64,000 bases of DNA, taken from the NCBI RefSeq assembly GCF_019097595.1, contig NC_080716.1:31645901-31709900 (forward strand). The letters run 5' to 3'. Each line of letters begins with the position of its first letter. Position 1 is the first letter of the stretch. Shown in pieces: positions 38,936 to 52,600 of this stretch. A model generated the notes under the pieces. That model had not been told where the DNA came from, did not search any database, and saw nothing but the letters and a program-made list of their open reading frames with translations. The DNA is from Hemibagrus wyckioides. Its lineage: Eukaryota > Chordata > Actinopteri > Siluriformes > Bagridae. Position numbers and translations under genes: made by a program.

Positions 38936-39087
38936 TTGTTTGTTTGTTTGTTTGTTTGTTTCTTGTTGCCTTAAATCCGTGTTTACATATGAGCTCATCA
39001 TGCGAAGCTGATCACGTGACCTCGCGGTGTTCAATCACGTCTCTAATGTCTAATTATGCTCTGTGCATTAGACTGAGTTTACTTTAA

Positions 39088-39199
<112 letters not shown>

Positions 39200-40080
39200 C
39201 ACACTCACCTTATTACTGGAGTATTTATGAGTGTAGTAACGTCATGTCAGTAATCTATTACTGCTTTATAACATATTCGACTTTCTATTCAACAATTCTG
39301 TGAACTACTAACGGTTAATATTTCTGTCCTAATGGAAAAGTAAAGGTTTTGGCATTTCTTTGGTATAAAGAAACCCCAGATTGTGTATTTGTGCCTTTTC
39401 TTTTTCTTTTTGCTCTGAAACCTTAAGAACAATAAATAAAGAAGGTCTCGAGGACGTTCCTGAGGAAGTTCCTGAGTTCCTAGCATGAATAATTCATGAT
39501 GAAGCCCCTTATTAGTATGATCAGCTCACTTACATGGTGAAGACACGCCCATCTCTGCCATTTATACACAGATCAGATGTCCTGCAGCTACATAACTGAC
39601 CACTGATATGTCCACTGAGACCTCACAGCTCCAGGGGTTTGATTCACAGACATGTTTAATCCTGGTTCCTTCCACCTCCCAAACCCATGCTGATAGATCC
39701 TACCACTTCCCATCCTGGGTGTATTCCCACGTTCCTCAGAGTCGATTTAAACTGGTCCACGTCCTGCATCCAGTGCTGTTGGTTGTGCAAACTTTTATCA
39801 CAGTCCAGATCCAGTGATGATGCAACAGCAGCCATGACGCTGAGTATGGTCATTATCAGCCTGCAGTGTTGCATCATTACAGGACTGGATGTGAAACATT
39901 CCATGATCTGATCTGCTGACCACACGATGCCTGTGTGAATGGCTTGAACATGATCCTGTTCCTGTCATGTCTAAATCTCCATACACTGTGGGCGGAGCTT
40001 AAGATTACTACAGCTTGTAGGAAAGGTTCATGATGATCAGTTGTATGATCCGAAATTTCATCACGTTTCCTCAGAGGGTT
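39200..40080. other. Unassigned sequence
   Basis: A tandem-like pair of related stretches flanks the (CT)n block: GATGATCAGTTGTATGAT near 40032 and GATGGTCAGTTGTATGAT near 40387. No gene is supported. Confidence 0.4.
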
Positions 40081-40097
40081 TATCTCCTGCCGCTCTC

Positions 40098-40253
40098 TCT
40101 CTCTGTCTCTCTCGCTATCTCTCTCTCTCTCTCTCTCTCTCTGTATCTCTCTGTCTCTCTCTCTCTCTGTATCTCTCTCTCTCTCTGTATCTCTCTGTCT
40201 CTCTCTCTCTCTGTATTTCTCTGTCTTTCTCTCTCTCTCTCTTTCCCTCTCTC

Positions 40254-40319
<66 letters not shown>

Positions 40320-40320
40320 G
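40098..40320. repeat. Long interrupted (CT)n tract
   Basis: About 220 bp of CT dinucleotides with GTAT and CCC interruptions. It is a polypyrimidine/polypurine tract; another (CT)n run is at 40865-40909. Confidence 0.9.
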
Positions 40321-40861
40321 TTCCTGTCATGTGTCTTAATCTCGATCCATTGTGGGTGGAGCTTAAGCTAACTCAGCTTGTTCATGATGGTCAGTTGTAT
40401 GATTGGGAATGTCATCACTTTTTCCTCAGAGGGTTTATCTCCCACTGCTGGAGGTTGATGTTATTTATTTGCTGGAGCGTGTGTTTGAGTAAATGATTCC
40501 TAACACAGCTCCAGATCACGCCCATGTTTGTGGAAAGGCTCACAGATGATTAGAGATTATTTGTTATTATTTTCAGTCTTTCCTCCTGGAGCGGTCTCCA
40601 GCGCTGACCTGGTGCCGTGTTCATTAACCTTTCTGTTCAGGGCTGAGGTTAGCTGGGTGGCCTGCAGTGACACTGAGCGTGTGCGGTTGGGGTCAGAGGT
40701 CACGGACACTGACCATCTGCCCTTCTGGTGTGTGTGTGTGTGTGTGTGCCTTTGTTTGGTCAGAACAATTGGGAGATAATCTGGTGGAGATAATACGAGT
40801 CTCCGTTACACCACTGCTGTAGATCGAAATCCTCAAAGCCATGAAGGAGATGTCTCTTTTA

Positions 40862-40910
<49 letters not shown>

Positions 40911-41125
40911 AAATCCTTCTGGAGAAATAAAAGTGTCCTAAAACTTAAATTCTAGGCATCTTTAAGAACTGTGTGATTTACAGAGAGATAAAAAGGGGAG
41001 AAAACTAGCGATGGTGATTCAGTGAATTGGATGAATCGACTCATCTGAACAATAAGAGTCGACTCTTTAGGCTCCCGAGTGGCTCCTTGCTGCTTTCTTC
41101 TCAGTCATTGATCTTTACCTATCTG

Positions 41126-41160
<35 letters not shown>

Positions 41161-43585
41161 ATCACAGCCTCACTGTTCAAATTAAGGAATTTTTTAGAGC
41201 TTCATTAAATTTCCTAAGAGGAATTATTATTGTTGTATTTTATTGTTATTTGTTTGTGTGTTTGTTTCTTGCTCTGCAGATCCTACCACACAAATGGGAT
41301 TTAGGATTAAATAGGATTTTAGGAAAATAGGATTTTGACAGAATTATTTAATCAATCAATTTATTTATTTATTTACTTATTTATATTTATTTATCGAATA
41401 GAAGAATGCACGTTTGACATAAGCTGTATATCACTTTATTAGGCCCTGATGCAAGTGTGTGTGTGTGTGTGTTCTCTTTGCTGTCAAACCTTTTTTTACT
41501 CTGTGCCCCAATTTTAATAAAGCAATTACGTAAAATATATAAAAAAACAAACCAACAAACGAACAAACAAACACACACGACGACACACACACTACAAACA
41601 TGGCCGGCTGGTTTGGAGTACAGCGATCGTCGTTCATCGCTGTCTGGCTGATGACTTGTTTCCTATTTTAAGCCTGTTGTTACCACGGTAACAGAATGTC
41701 GAACATCTTATAGTCTTCCATCCGGCAGTCAAATTATTCACCGAAACCCCAAACCCACAATCCTCGCTACGCATTAATTCCACATCTACTGCAAAAAAGA
41801 TTAGTCTTATTTATTATTTTCAGGGTTTATTTATCTTATTTTTTTGGTCTTGCTCAGATCACACTTCTGTAAACTTTCAGTGATAAAAATAAAAAAATTA
41901 AAAAATCATTTTTCCTCCTCTCATCCTTCCTTCTTCATTCATATGTGGTTTGTGGTGATTCATCATCCTCTTCTTCCTCGCTTTGATCTATTAACCTGGG
42001 TGTGTGTGTGTGTGTGTCATAACAGTGGGTCAGCAGAGAGAGATTGATTATCACCAGAGTTATTGATTAACATTAAAACTTGATCCTTCTGCTGAAGAAA
42101 GACCATTAATCATGAGCCCCAGAGAGGAAACACGGCAATTAAAGATGAAAAAGTGTCCCGGTAAAAAAAAGAGAGAGAGAAGCGATGAGCGCTGAGTCTC
42201 TGAGTGACGCTGAAAAGAAGTTCTTTTATCTCCTCTGCTTTCACTGAGGCAAAAGGTTCCAGGCTGCAGATGGCAGGAGGGAAAGAAAGAGAGAAAGAAA
42301 GAAGGATCTGGAGGGCTTTTGTTTTTAGCCGCTTTTGGAAAGATCAGGCAGCAGGTGTTACTGTGTTTAATCGACGTCTCAGCAGCTCGGATCAACGCCG
42401 GATTAGAGAGCGACGTGACGGAGAGTCTCTGCCTCTTTCCTCAACTTATTTCAAATAATTAAGGAATGTTAATAAAACATGACAAGGTTCTGTCCTAAAC
42501 ATGTCGGAAACTTTATCCCTGACACTGGAGACTCCTTCCAGAGCGTCTTCTGTACACGTCCCTGTGAACCAGCTGTTGCTATAGAAACGTATTCACGGAG
42601 AGCATTAATACTGTCACAGCTGCTGTTATGGAGGATTAATCAGCACCTCCTGACCAATCAGGATGCAGGATTCAGTGGAGAAACTTGATGATGTTTTTTG
42701 GTTGGTGTTGGTGTGAATGAGAATGTTTAATCAGTGTCTTCTGACCAATCAGAACGCAGGATTCACCAAATAAATCCTAAATCATTCTACTCATTTTTAT
42801 GTATATCTTTTGATACGAGCGTACCATATTGATTCAAATTCTCAGTTTTAAAGCTACTTCTATATGCAAAAAAACACGTATTAATATATTTTCATAAAAT
42901 AATTTTGAAGTCGTTAATCTCTGCAGTTTAAACACGTCATTTGGTAAAAAATAACACATTTTTAATGTATTGTTTAAAAAAATTCAAATGCACTTATGCA
43001 TAATATTCAAGGCTGATATAAATCCTCCATCGTTCATCTCTTAGCAAACGATTTGAATTCTACATGAAGCTTTTCCCGTTTTTTTTCCCCGCTCTCGCCT
43101 CGTCGCTCCTCGCTGACCTCGCCGTGCCATCTGTTCCCGTTTTCTTAAAGCCCTCTTTAGCACTCTTCTCAGGATGGTTGCGCGAGTCGTAAACTTGGCA
43201 CAGCTGAGTGCTTCCTCCCCCGACTGACCCTGCGGCAGGTCAGAGTTTGCGGTGAAGGTTGTCCTCCTCCTCCACCTCCACCCCCTCCTCCTCCAGGTTT
43301 GAAGTTTAGCAAAGTTCACTCTCGGCCCTTTGCTCTGGGAAACGGCGCTGACCTTTGAACCCCGGAGGATTTCGTGAGACCTGGCCGTCTTCCGCTTGGC
43401 TGCTTGTAAACTTTTAACCTGTCCGAGTTTACGACAGTGGAAGAATGTGTGGAACTCGGCGTCAGAGTTATTACTGCGTCCTGCTCCGTCTGAATGTGTC
43501 TAAGGATTGAAATGATCCGAATCTGGATTTAACTCCGGATACTTATATACAGAATAAACCACAGCATGTGCAGGAGTGTTTTGTT
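40911..43585. other. Low gene content, no gene recognised
   Basis: Holds (GT)n runs near 41130, 41456 and 42000, an AAAC-rich patch near 41540-41580 and the dispersed CTGATTGG repeat near 42520-42670. A GC-richer part at 43060-43330 with a (TCC)n tract has a 92-codon minus-strand frame that looks like a by-product of the purine skew. Confidence 0.4.
42520..42670. repeat. Dispersed CTGATTGGTCAGAAGG repeat, reverse
   Basis: Carries GACACTGGAGACTCCTTCCA, TTGCTATAGAAACG and CACCTCCTGACCAATCAGGA; a partial second copy follows near 42735. Confidence 0.5.
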
Positions 43586-43680
43586 CACTTCTAGAAGCTT
43601 TCTGGTTGTTTTTATTCACTTCTAGAAGCTTTCTGGTTGTTTTTATTCACTTCTAGAAGCTTTCTGGTTGTTTTATTCAC
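43586..43680. repeat. 31-bp tandem repeat, three copies
   Basis: The core CACTTCTAGAAGCTTTCTGG recurs at spacings of 31, 31 and 30 bp. AGAAGCTTTCT is nearly self-complementary. Confidence 0.85.
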
Positions 43681-44107
43681 TAGAAGCTGATGCAGTTGTG
43701 CATTTCTAGACTCAGGGTCTTTTTGTTCTCATGAGAAAATCCAAACAACTAAGATCTCCGAAAGAAAACTTTGGAAGTGTTGGAAATTAATTTAAGAGAA
43801 AACATCTGAAGCTACCACAAGTATCTGTAGAAACAAATTTAAAAATCCACAGAACGTGATGAAGAAGTGCGAGCTCAGAGATGAAGATGTTGGACTGCTT
43901 GAGCAAGGCTCTTAACCCTCAGCTGCTCAGCTGTATAAATCAGGTAAATGTAAGTCGCTCTGGATAATGACATGAAAAACAAATCAGGAATAAGGAAAGA
44001 GACACAAATCAACTCCCAGAGCAATAAACTGAAGGCCAAACAACAGAGGAACTGCTGAAGGAGAAGGGGGCATCATCTACCAAACTATGTAGAGCCACCA
44101 TCTGGAA

Positions 44108-45262
44108 AGTTTACATTTACATTTACATTTCTGGCATTTGGAAGACGCTCTTATCCAGAGTGACGTATAAAAGTGCTTTAAGTCTCTATTATTGAATACT
44201 TTAACACTGGTTCAATAGGTTACAGACTCAGGATACCATTCGCCTAAAATTGAGTTGGTTTTTTTTTAAACATATAACAATACAAAAAAAACAGGGAAAA
44301 ATAAGAGCTAGTTTAAGTGCTACAGGAAAAGGTTGGTCTTCAGACGTCGTTTGAAGACAGTCAGTGACTTGGCTGTACGGACATCTAGGGGAAGTTCATT
44401 CCACCACCTTGGTGCCAGAACAGAGAAGAGTCTAGATGAATACCTACCTTTTACCCTGGGAGATGGTGGGACCAGTCGGGCAGTGCTAGTGGACCTGAGG
44501 GAGCGAGATGTAGTGCGAGGAGTAATAAGGTCTTTGAGGTAAAATGGTGCTGGTCCATTCTTGGCTTTGTAGGCAAGCATCAGTGCGTTGAATCTGATGC
44601 GTGCAGCTACCGGAAGCCAGTGGAGGAGCTGCAGTGGGGCGGTGTGGGAGAACTTAGGCAGGTTAAAAACAAGTCGCGTAGCTGCATTTTGGATCATTTG
44701 CAGTGGACGAATTGCATTCAGAGGAAGACCTGCCAAGAGTTGCAGTAGTCCAGTCTCGAAATGACCAGAGACTAAACAAGCACTTGAGTAGCCTGTGTGG
44801 ATAGGAATGGTCAAATCCTTCTAATGTTGTACAGAAGAAACCGACATGAGTTTGTGACATTAACAACATGGGAGGAAAAGGACAGTTGATTGTCCATGGT
44901 TACCCCAAGGTTGCGAGCAGTGGGAGATCATTGAGTTGTTCAGAGATAATGCAAAATCCTGGGCTGGGGATGAGTCACCTGGGATGACCAGCAGTTCAGT
45001 TTTGCTGGGATTGAGTTTCAGCTGTCATCCAAGATGAAATGTCCGCCAGACACGCTGAGATCCGAGCAGAAGCCGTGGTATCTGAGGGAGGGAAAGAGAA
45101 GATAAGTTGGGTGTCATCAGCATAGCAGTGGTATGAAAATGTGAGGATATAATTTTGCCAAGAGAGTGGGTGTAGAGGGGGAAAAGGAGAAAGTTCTACA
45201 TCACCATGTCCTGAGCAGCTGTTGTGCATGAAAGAAGAATCTGCTCCATGAGAGGATGTGTT
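44108..45262 (-). mobile_element. L2-like LINE, RT and 3' end
   Basis: On the minus strand an open frame (45265-44996) carries the catalytic box CYADDTQLIFSFPPSD, so the polymerase Asp-Asp pair is intact here. After a frame break, a 164-codon frame (44814-44320) carries LPLNAIRPLQMIQNAATRLV, HWLPVAARIRFNALMLAYKA and LAPRWWNELPLDVRTAKSL. This matches the C-terminal part of L2-type RT proteins. The 3' tail near 44108-44160 has ACATTT repeats and CTGGCATTTGGAAGACGCTC. The 5' part is missing, so the copy is inactive. Confidence 0.85.
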
Positions 45263-45264
45263 CA

Positions 45265-45402
45265 TTTAGTGGTTAAGGTGTTGGGCTCAAATCCCAGGTC
45301 CACCAAGCTCCCACTGAGGGCCGGGCCCCCGAGCAAGGTCCTTAACCCTCAATTGCGCCCTTGTATAAAATGATAAATTGTAAGTCACTCTGGATGCCAG
45401 AA
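45265..45402 (+). mobile_element. tRNA-derived SINE, head truncated
   Basis: TTTAGTGGTTAAGGTGTTGG, CTCAAATCCCAGGTCCACCA, CCCCGAGCAAGGTCCTTAAC and GTAAGTCACTCTGGATGCC. Same family as 35212-35395, missing part of the A-to-B box region. It abuts the LINE. Confidence 0.7.
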
Positions 45403-45469
45403 ATGAAAACTTACTCCAAGAGGATTGTTGTGTGATCAAATCAAATCATCAGCTCTATGTAATGAGGAA

Positions 45470-45660
45470 AAGAACATCCCAAGAGCACCATTATGACACT
45501 GAAGCACGGTGGTGGTGGCATCACACTGTACAGTGGGGCAGGAGGATTATCTCAAAATACTGCCGCAACACCAGAAGACTTCATCCAGGAAGATCAGAAG
45601 AAGACAGCCATCCCTAATCAAACCTTCTGGAAGGAGAGAAAGTCCTAGAACAGTAAAGAG
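45470..45660 (+). mobile_element. Tc1-like remnant of a second subfamily
   Basis: GACACTGAAGCACGGTGGTG followed by GTGGCATCAC encodes the HGGG-type segment of salmonid-style Tc1 transposases. The flanking text is decayed and not open. Confidence 0.45.
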
Positions 45661-45699
45661 TCAAGTTCAACCAATTTAAAGGCCATGACAGCAAATACT

Positions 45700-46409
45700 T
45701 CTGATTAAATGCTTCGCCTTCTAAGAATTAGATAATTAGATTTTTCCAGAACATTTTATTCATCCTGTAGCTGTGAAGCATTTAGTCAAATGATAAAAGT
45801 GTGTGAGTATGTGAGTTATATCCGTGTTATAAATGTAGTATTGAGGCGTGTTATAGAGATTAACGGCTCTGTTGGTGAAAGAGGCGACACGGCGGGTTCG
45901 AGGTTGTAACACAGCTGAATCGCTGAAGCTGATTTCACAAAAGAGCCTCTGCTACGCCCACTGCTCGGGTCAGGGGCCAGAGGTCAGCGACCTTCCGCCT
46001 TTGTGTGTATTGATCACCTATCGGGAGGTCGGCTGCTCTTCACGGCCGTTTTTACATCGGCTAATGTTGCTTTGTTTGCCTCTGAAACGCGTTTAGCAGC
46101 CGCACTCTACAGCTGCTCACCCACTTCCTGCGCCGCCACTTTTGTCGTTTTTCCCGAGGGCGGAGGTTTAACAGTGTACAGTGATCAGAATTATGGGATC
46201 GGAGTGAGGTAGAGGAGGAGACGTGATGCTGACGTGACATTCGGGTAAAACCGCTTCATTAGGAGGGAATATTAAAAAAACATAACATAATCAGTGTTTA
46301 AAACACAGAATAAAACACAAAAAACACAAAAATTTCTATTCAAAAATTGTAATAAAATTAAGATTATATTTTCTGATTGTTATTAAAATATTATATTATA
46401 TAATGAATA

Positions 46410-46441
<32 letters not shown>

Positions 46442-47299
46442 AAAAACAAATAAAAGATAAAAGATAAAAATAAATATGTTAAATATTAAAATAAATAATA
46501 AATAAAAAAATAAATGAACAAAAAGATTTCACATTGCTTGAAAAAAGAAAGAAAGGAAATTCATGTTTTTTTTTCTATTTTGACTTGCATTTTTGTTTCA
46601 TGAAAACATTATTTAAGCCTTTAGCTTAAATCTAAAATAAAAACAAATAATAAGTAATAATAATTTTAATATATATATATATATTTGAGGATTAAATCCT
46701 CCAGGTTCCAGATATTTTGGTGTCAGAAACAGAAAGGTGTCATTCAGCATCATCAATCAGCAGTGACTTGAAAGCGTTCATTAAAGATACATTAGGGACT
46801 TGAGGGATGAACGGCTGCAGGGCGCCATGGCAACTGCAACTCTCCGAATTGACTTCCCACTTCTTTGTGTGTTCATTTAAATATTTTGTGGAAAAGAAAA
46901 AAATGAGAATTTGCTTTCCAGCGTGGAATTGTTACAGAACTTGCTTTTGTTTTTAAAAAGAAAAGTTTGGGGGGAAAAAAAATCAAACTTACACAATGAC
47001 CTTAAATATAAAATCTTGTATTTTATTTTATTTTTTTTATTTTGTACCGAAGCTGCAGTTGGCTCACCTTCAAGCTACAAAATTGAATTTCTAGAGAATA
47101 AAAGTTTAAGAAACAGTATTTTTTACCGAGTGCAGCTTTTTATTTTTCTCCGCATTGCTCTCGTCTCAGTGGGCAGAGTCAGATGATCTGTCCAAGATGG
47201 CCGCCGCTATAACGTTCCAGTGTTGATCTAAAAACAGCGGTTATGTAAAGTAACTCCTGGTTTTGTATTTTTGTGCAGAAGAACATCTTGTACACCATC

Positions 47300-47336
<37 letters not shown>

Positions 47337-48712
47337 GGAGTTATGTGAGCTATATCTCACAAGAACACAAACTGCAGCCAACAAAAACTCCTGCATTTCA
47401 CTGACTGCAGGACAGGAGAGCACAAACTGTACCCATTAACACACACACACACACTCACACTTATTCCTGCTCACATTAGTCCAGACGGGTTCATCCAGCA
47501 TCGTGTTTCTGTTTAATGAACCACCTTCAGTGGTTTATATTAAATACGGTACCGTTTCCATAGCGACGGCTAATCCATGTGGACGTGTAAGGCTAAGCTA
47601 ATAAAAAGAATGTAAAAAAACCTGTGTGAATTTGTTCTGTAAGGAGTCTCCTGTGTCGTGGTTGATTACTTCTCTCTGATGGAAGAACACAGTGTTTTAC
47701 TGCTGACTTTATTAACATCTTTTTTTTTTCCGCCTCACGTCGACGCGCTGACAACAGGTTACAGCGGCTAAGCGTCTTTAGCGGCTAATTTCGATAAGCA
47801 GGGATTATTTCAACACACCTGGCTAATTTAAATCTGTTTTGTTCTTTGAAGGAAACCTTCAAGACTCTTAAGCCTCGCTCGGTTACTATGGCGACTTTTA
47901 ACGAACCTAGCAGGCTCGTGTGTTATTACACACCTGTAACGGTTTTCCTGACGTTACTCTCTCAGAATCTCCATAACAGCGTCAAACGCGTTACCATGGC
48001 AACAACCCTAATGGGCCAGTATTTACGTTTCCCCAGCTACAGGAATTGTGTGTAGACTTGTTTTTTATTCAAACAAGACAACATGGTGTCCTGAGTAGCC
48101 ACGTTACCATGGCAACAATCTCTAACCGATATCTTGGGGTGAACTGGGACGTTTCCGACTTGAATGAAGTGGTTTGTGAGGTAGATAAAGTGTTCGTGTG
48201 AGGAAACGATGGTCCATTGGAGGAAAATTGCAATGTTCCTCGCATCGAGTTTATTTTATTCACATAAGCAGAGAATAGAACACGTGAAGTAGCACACAAT
48301 GCACAAGATAAATAAAATAAGTAAGTGCTCAAAGCTTGAATAGGAATTAAATACTAATCATTTAACACACACACACACACACACACAACCTGCTAATAAA
48401 AATCTGGAGAATTTAATAATCTACATTAAGGGGGATGATGAGACGAGGAACAAACTGAAGCATACATAATCATTGATGTGTGTTCAGGGGTTGGTGAAAA
48501 CACTGACCTGACCTGATGGACACTCTGTTCTCACACACACAGAGAGAGAGAGAGGGAGAGAGAGAGAGAGAGAGAGAGTTTTTATTGCCTTGACTTTTAG
48601 AGACCAAACATTTTTTTTTCTATTTCTTTTGTTTTTGTTCAGCCTCTCACACACTCGGACTCAAGGTCACTGATGCACCAGGCTGCCAAGGCCCAGGGGT
48701 AGTCATGGGGAG

Positions 48713-48746
<34 letters not shown>

Positions 48747-49998
48747 ACCATAAACTAGCGCAGTATGTTCAAGGCCACGGTGACCAGGACCTAGACCAGG
48801 ACTCCATGTTCCTACTGAGTGAGAAAGAGAGCAGGGGGGGAGCTGGAAAAGAGAGACAAGAGATAAAACACACACACACACACACACATACATAGAAAGA
48901 GAGAGAGAGAAAAGATGATAGAAAACATGCAGGGGAGAAAACAAGAAAGATAGAGAGAGGGAGAAAACAGGAATAGAAGCTCAGCTGTAGTTGTTTTTGT
49001 AGCTTCACTCACCTCTTTATAAATGTGTTAAAGCTCCTAACATTATTCACAAAGTCTTAGTGTGAAATTTACCGTTTTTTTCCTCAAACATATGAAACAT
49101 AACTGGAAACAGATGAGTCCAGCTGATCTGGGATCAGATTTCTGAGGCTGGAACTGATTAGAATCTGATCCTGAGTCTGACATGAACAAGCAAAGAGTCT
49201 ATACCCTCTACACCCTTCCTGTTTTTATCATGTCCATGTTGATGATTTAGTGTCTTTGTCATGTTCCACTCCACAGTGGAGGTTAATATAAAGCTGAGAT
49301 GAATTTGTTTAAGAGTTTGTTTAAGAGTTTCAGAAGTCCACACAAATGTTTGTACCTTCAGAGTAAATGTTGATATCAGATCCATTTCTGCTCTCTGAGA
49401 TGTTCTCCAAGTGCTTGATTATTTAAAAAGCAGCTCAGATTTCATCTTCAACCAGTAGAATTGTGTGTAAGGTTCAACAGAGGGAACAGACACACGTCTA
49501 AAACACACTGAAAGACAACAGACTCGTTTTAGATCAGACTCACAGACACAACATCATTCATTTCATCATTCACTGAAAATCTCCCATTATTCCAGTTCCG
49601 TTCCACCAGCAGACTGGATCACTGGTGTACTGGGAAAAATGTTAAAAAACAAAAACAAAAAAAGAAAAACAACAAATAACTAAAACACAGTCATTTGAAT
49701 CAGCTTCCATTCAGCTCCAGATATTTAGTTGTAAAGTGACTGAATAGTGAACATTCAGCTCCTTTCTGAACCTAATCAACATCTCTAACACCTCCAAACA
49801 TTAAATAAATCCTACTGATGAGATCTGCACTTAAATCTAAAATAAAACAGGAGGTCAGTACATCTTAGCTTCAGACAGATCTTCAGGATAACGTTGAAGG
49901 CTGCATGATGTATCTGTGTGGTTTAACTGATGTTCTTTAAGACCCAACAGATGCTGTGCATGTGGTTCTTCTCCAGATAAGAGGAAGGACAAATATTT

Positions 49999-50029
<31 letters not shown>

Positions 50030-50160
50030 CTGTGGGGGTCCTGGAGATCAGCAGTCCTTAGATAAACCTCATGTAAAACACACACACTTTCTCAGTTCCT
50101 GAAAATCAGCAGAATTGCAAAGTGTAATCTGGAAAAAAAAGGATAAAGCTGCCAAAGAAA
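45700..50160. other. No gene recognised; microsatellites
   Basis: Includes a (TAAA)n run near 46405-46440, (CA)n at 47305-47330, 48366-48387 and 48869-48890, (GA)n at 48541-48578, (GT)n at 48716-48745 and (GA)n at 50003-50030. The GC-richer stretch at 45880-46215 is unique-looking and might be conserved noncoding DNA; no exon is supported. Confidence 0.4.
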
Positions 50161-50290
50161 ACAGGTCAATACTGACAACATTCACCATTAAACACTAACT
50201 TTCACTATCAAACAACAATAAATACAGGCATTTATCAAACATTTAAATTCTCTGTCAACACTAACAATCACCAAAAAAACTCCATAAAAT

Positions 50291-51620
50291 AAAACATTCA
50301 CCATAAAACACCAACATTCACCACAAACATTCTCCATAAAACACCAACATTCACCACAAACATTCTCCATAAAACACCAACATTCACCACAAACATTCTC
50401 CATAAAACACCAACATTCACCACAAACATTCTCCATAAAACACCAACATTCACCACAAACATTCTCCATAAAACACCAACATTCACCACAAACATTCTCC
50501 ATAAAACACCAACATTCACCACAAACATTCTCCATAAAACACCAACATTCACCACAAACATTCTCCATAAAACACCAACATTCACCACAAACATTCTCCA
50601 TAAAACACCAACATTCACCACAAACATTCTCCATAAAACACCAACATTCACCACAAACATTCTCCATAAAACACCAACATTCACCACAAACATTCTCCAT
50701 AAAACACCAACATTCACCACAAACATTCTCCATAAAACACCAACATTCACCACAAACATTCTCCATAAAACACCAACATTCACCACAAACATTCTCCATA
50801 AAACACCAACATTCACCACAAACATTCACCATAAAACACCAACATTCACCACAAACATTCTCCATAAAACACCAACATTCACCACAAACATTCACCATAA
50901 AACACCAACATTCACCACAAACATTCTCCATAAAACACCAACATTCACCACAAACATTCTCCATAAAACACCAACATTCACCACAAACATTCACCATAAA
51001 ACACCAACATTCACCACAAACATTCTCCATAAAACACCAACATTCACCACAAACATTCTCCATAAAACACCAACATTCACCACCAACATTCTCCATAAAA
51101 CACCAACATTCACCACAAACATTCTCCATAAAACACCAACATTCACCACAAACATTCTCCATAAAACACCAACATTCACCACCAACATTCTCCATAAAAC
51201 ACCAACATTCACCACCAACATTCTCCATAAAACACCAACATTCACCACCAACATTCTCCATAAAACACCAACATTCACCACCAACATTCTCCATAAAACA
51301 CCAACATTCACCACAAACATTCTCCATAAAACACCAACATTCACCACAAACATTCTCCATAAAACACCAACATTCACCACAAACATTCTCCATAAAACAC
51401 CAACATTCACCACAAACATTCTCCATAAAACACCAACATTCACCACAAACATTCTCCATAAAACACCAACATTCACCACAAACATTCTCCATAAAACACC
51501 AACATTCACCACAAACATTCTCCATAAAACACCAACATTCACCACAAACATTCTCCATAAAACACCAACATTCACCACAAACATTCTCCATAAAACACCA
51601 ACATTCACCATTAAAAACAC
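50291..51620. repeat. 33-bp minisatellite, about 40 copies
   Basis: Unit of 33 bp, made of a CATTCTCCATAAAACACCAA half and a CATTCACCACAAA half. Copies are nearly identical; most changes fall at two sites (TTCTCC or TTCACC, and CACAAAC or CACCAAC). The plus strand has no G from 50255 to 51652. As 33 is a multiple of three and the minus strand lacks stops in two frames, it gives open frames of 482, 211 and 175 codons that I regard as non-genic. Confidence 0.95.
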
Positions 51621-51659
51621 CAACATTCACCACCAACCACTATCACACATCAGGATTCT

Positions 51660-52600
51660 CTGAAATCATGCATATTTATTCCCCATCAAACACCAGCTTT
51701 GTCTATCAAACACCAACACCCACCATCAGCTATCATTTCCATCACACTCCAATATTCACCAACATTACCTTTCTCCATCCAACACCAACCCTGTCTATCA
51801 TACACCAAAATTCACCATCAATATTAAACACCACCATTCACTATCAAACACCAAAATCCACCGCCAATCACTATCGACATCACAATTCTCTAAAATTATC
51901 CCTAGTAATTTTTCTCCCTACTAAGTCTGAAAACATCATCAAACACCAATATTTACTATTAAACACCAACCTTCACCACCAGCTACTGTCAAAAGTCAAG
52001 TTTCTCAGAAATACTCAAAACTATTCACACTATCCAACACCAAATTTGTCTATTAAACACCAAACACTCACCGTCAAACAATGTTTCCATCAAACACCAA
52101 CATTCACAAACATTACCTTTATCAAACACCACCATTCACCATCCAACACCAACCCTGTCTATTAAACACCAAAATTACCTTTTTCTGTCAATCACCAACC
52201 CTTTCTATTAAACACCAATATTCACAAACATTACCTTTATCAAACACCAACATTATCTTTCTCCATCAAACACCAACCCTTTCTATTAAACAACAATATT
52301 TACAAACATTACCTTTATCAATCACCAACATTCACCATCCAACACCAACCCTGTCTATTAAACACCAAAATTACCTTCCTCCATCCAACACCAACCCTGT
52401 CTATCAAACAAAAACATTCACAAACATTACCTTTATCAAACACCAACATTTACCATCCAACACCAACCCTGTCTAATAAACACCAACGTTCACTATCTAA
52501 CACCATTTCTATCAAACACCAACATTATCTTTTTCTATCCAACACCAACCCTGCGTATTAAACACCAACCTTCACCATCCAACACCAACCCTGTCTATCA
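51660..52600. repeat. Degenerate CAAACACCAACATT background
   Basis: A poorly ordered mix of CATCAAACACCAACATTCAC-like and CCAACACCAACCCTGTCTAT-like phrases, apparently ancestral to the ordered arrays on either side. Confidence 0.7.

Noticed and set aside
40115..40330. Arg-Glu repeat frame on the minus strand and matching Ser-Leu frames on the plus strand
   Set aside because: These are translations of a (CT)n microsatellite.
43041..43319. 92-codon Arg-rich minus-strand frame
   Set aside because: It results from a polypyrimidine (TCC)n tract and has no start context or domain.
50188..51636. Long open frame as a real protein gene
   Set aside because: It is wholly made of a 33-bp tandem repeat; three overlapping frames are open at once, there is no signal peptide or unique domain, and length follows from the stop-free repeat unit.
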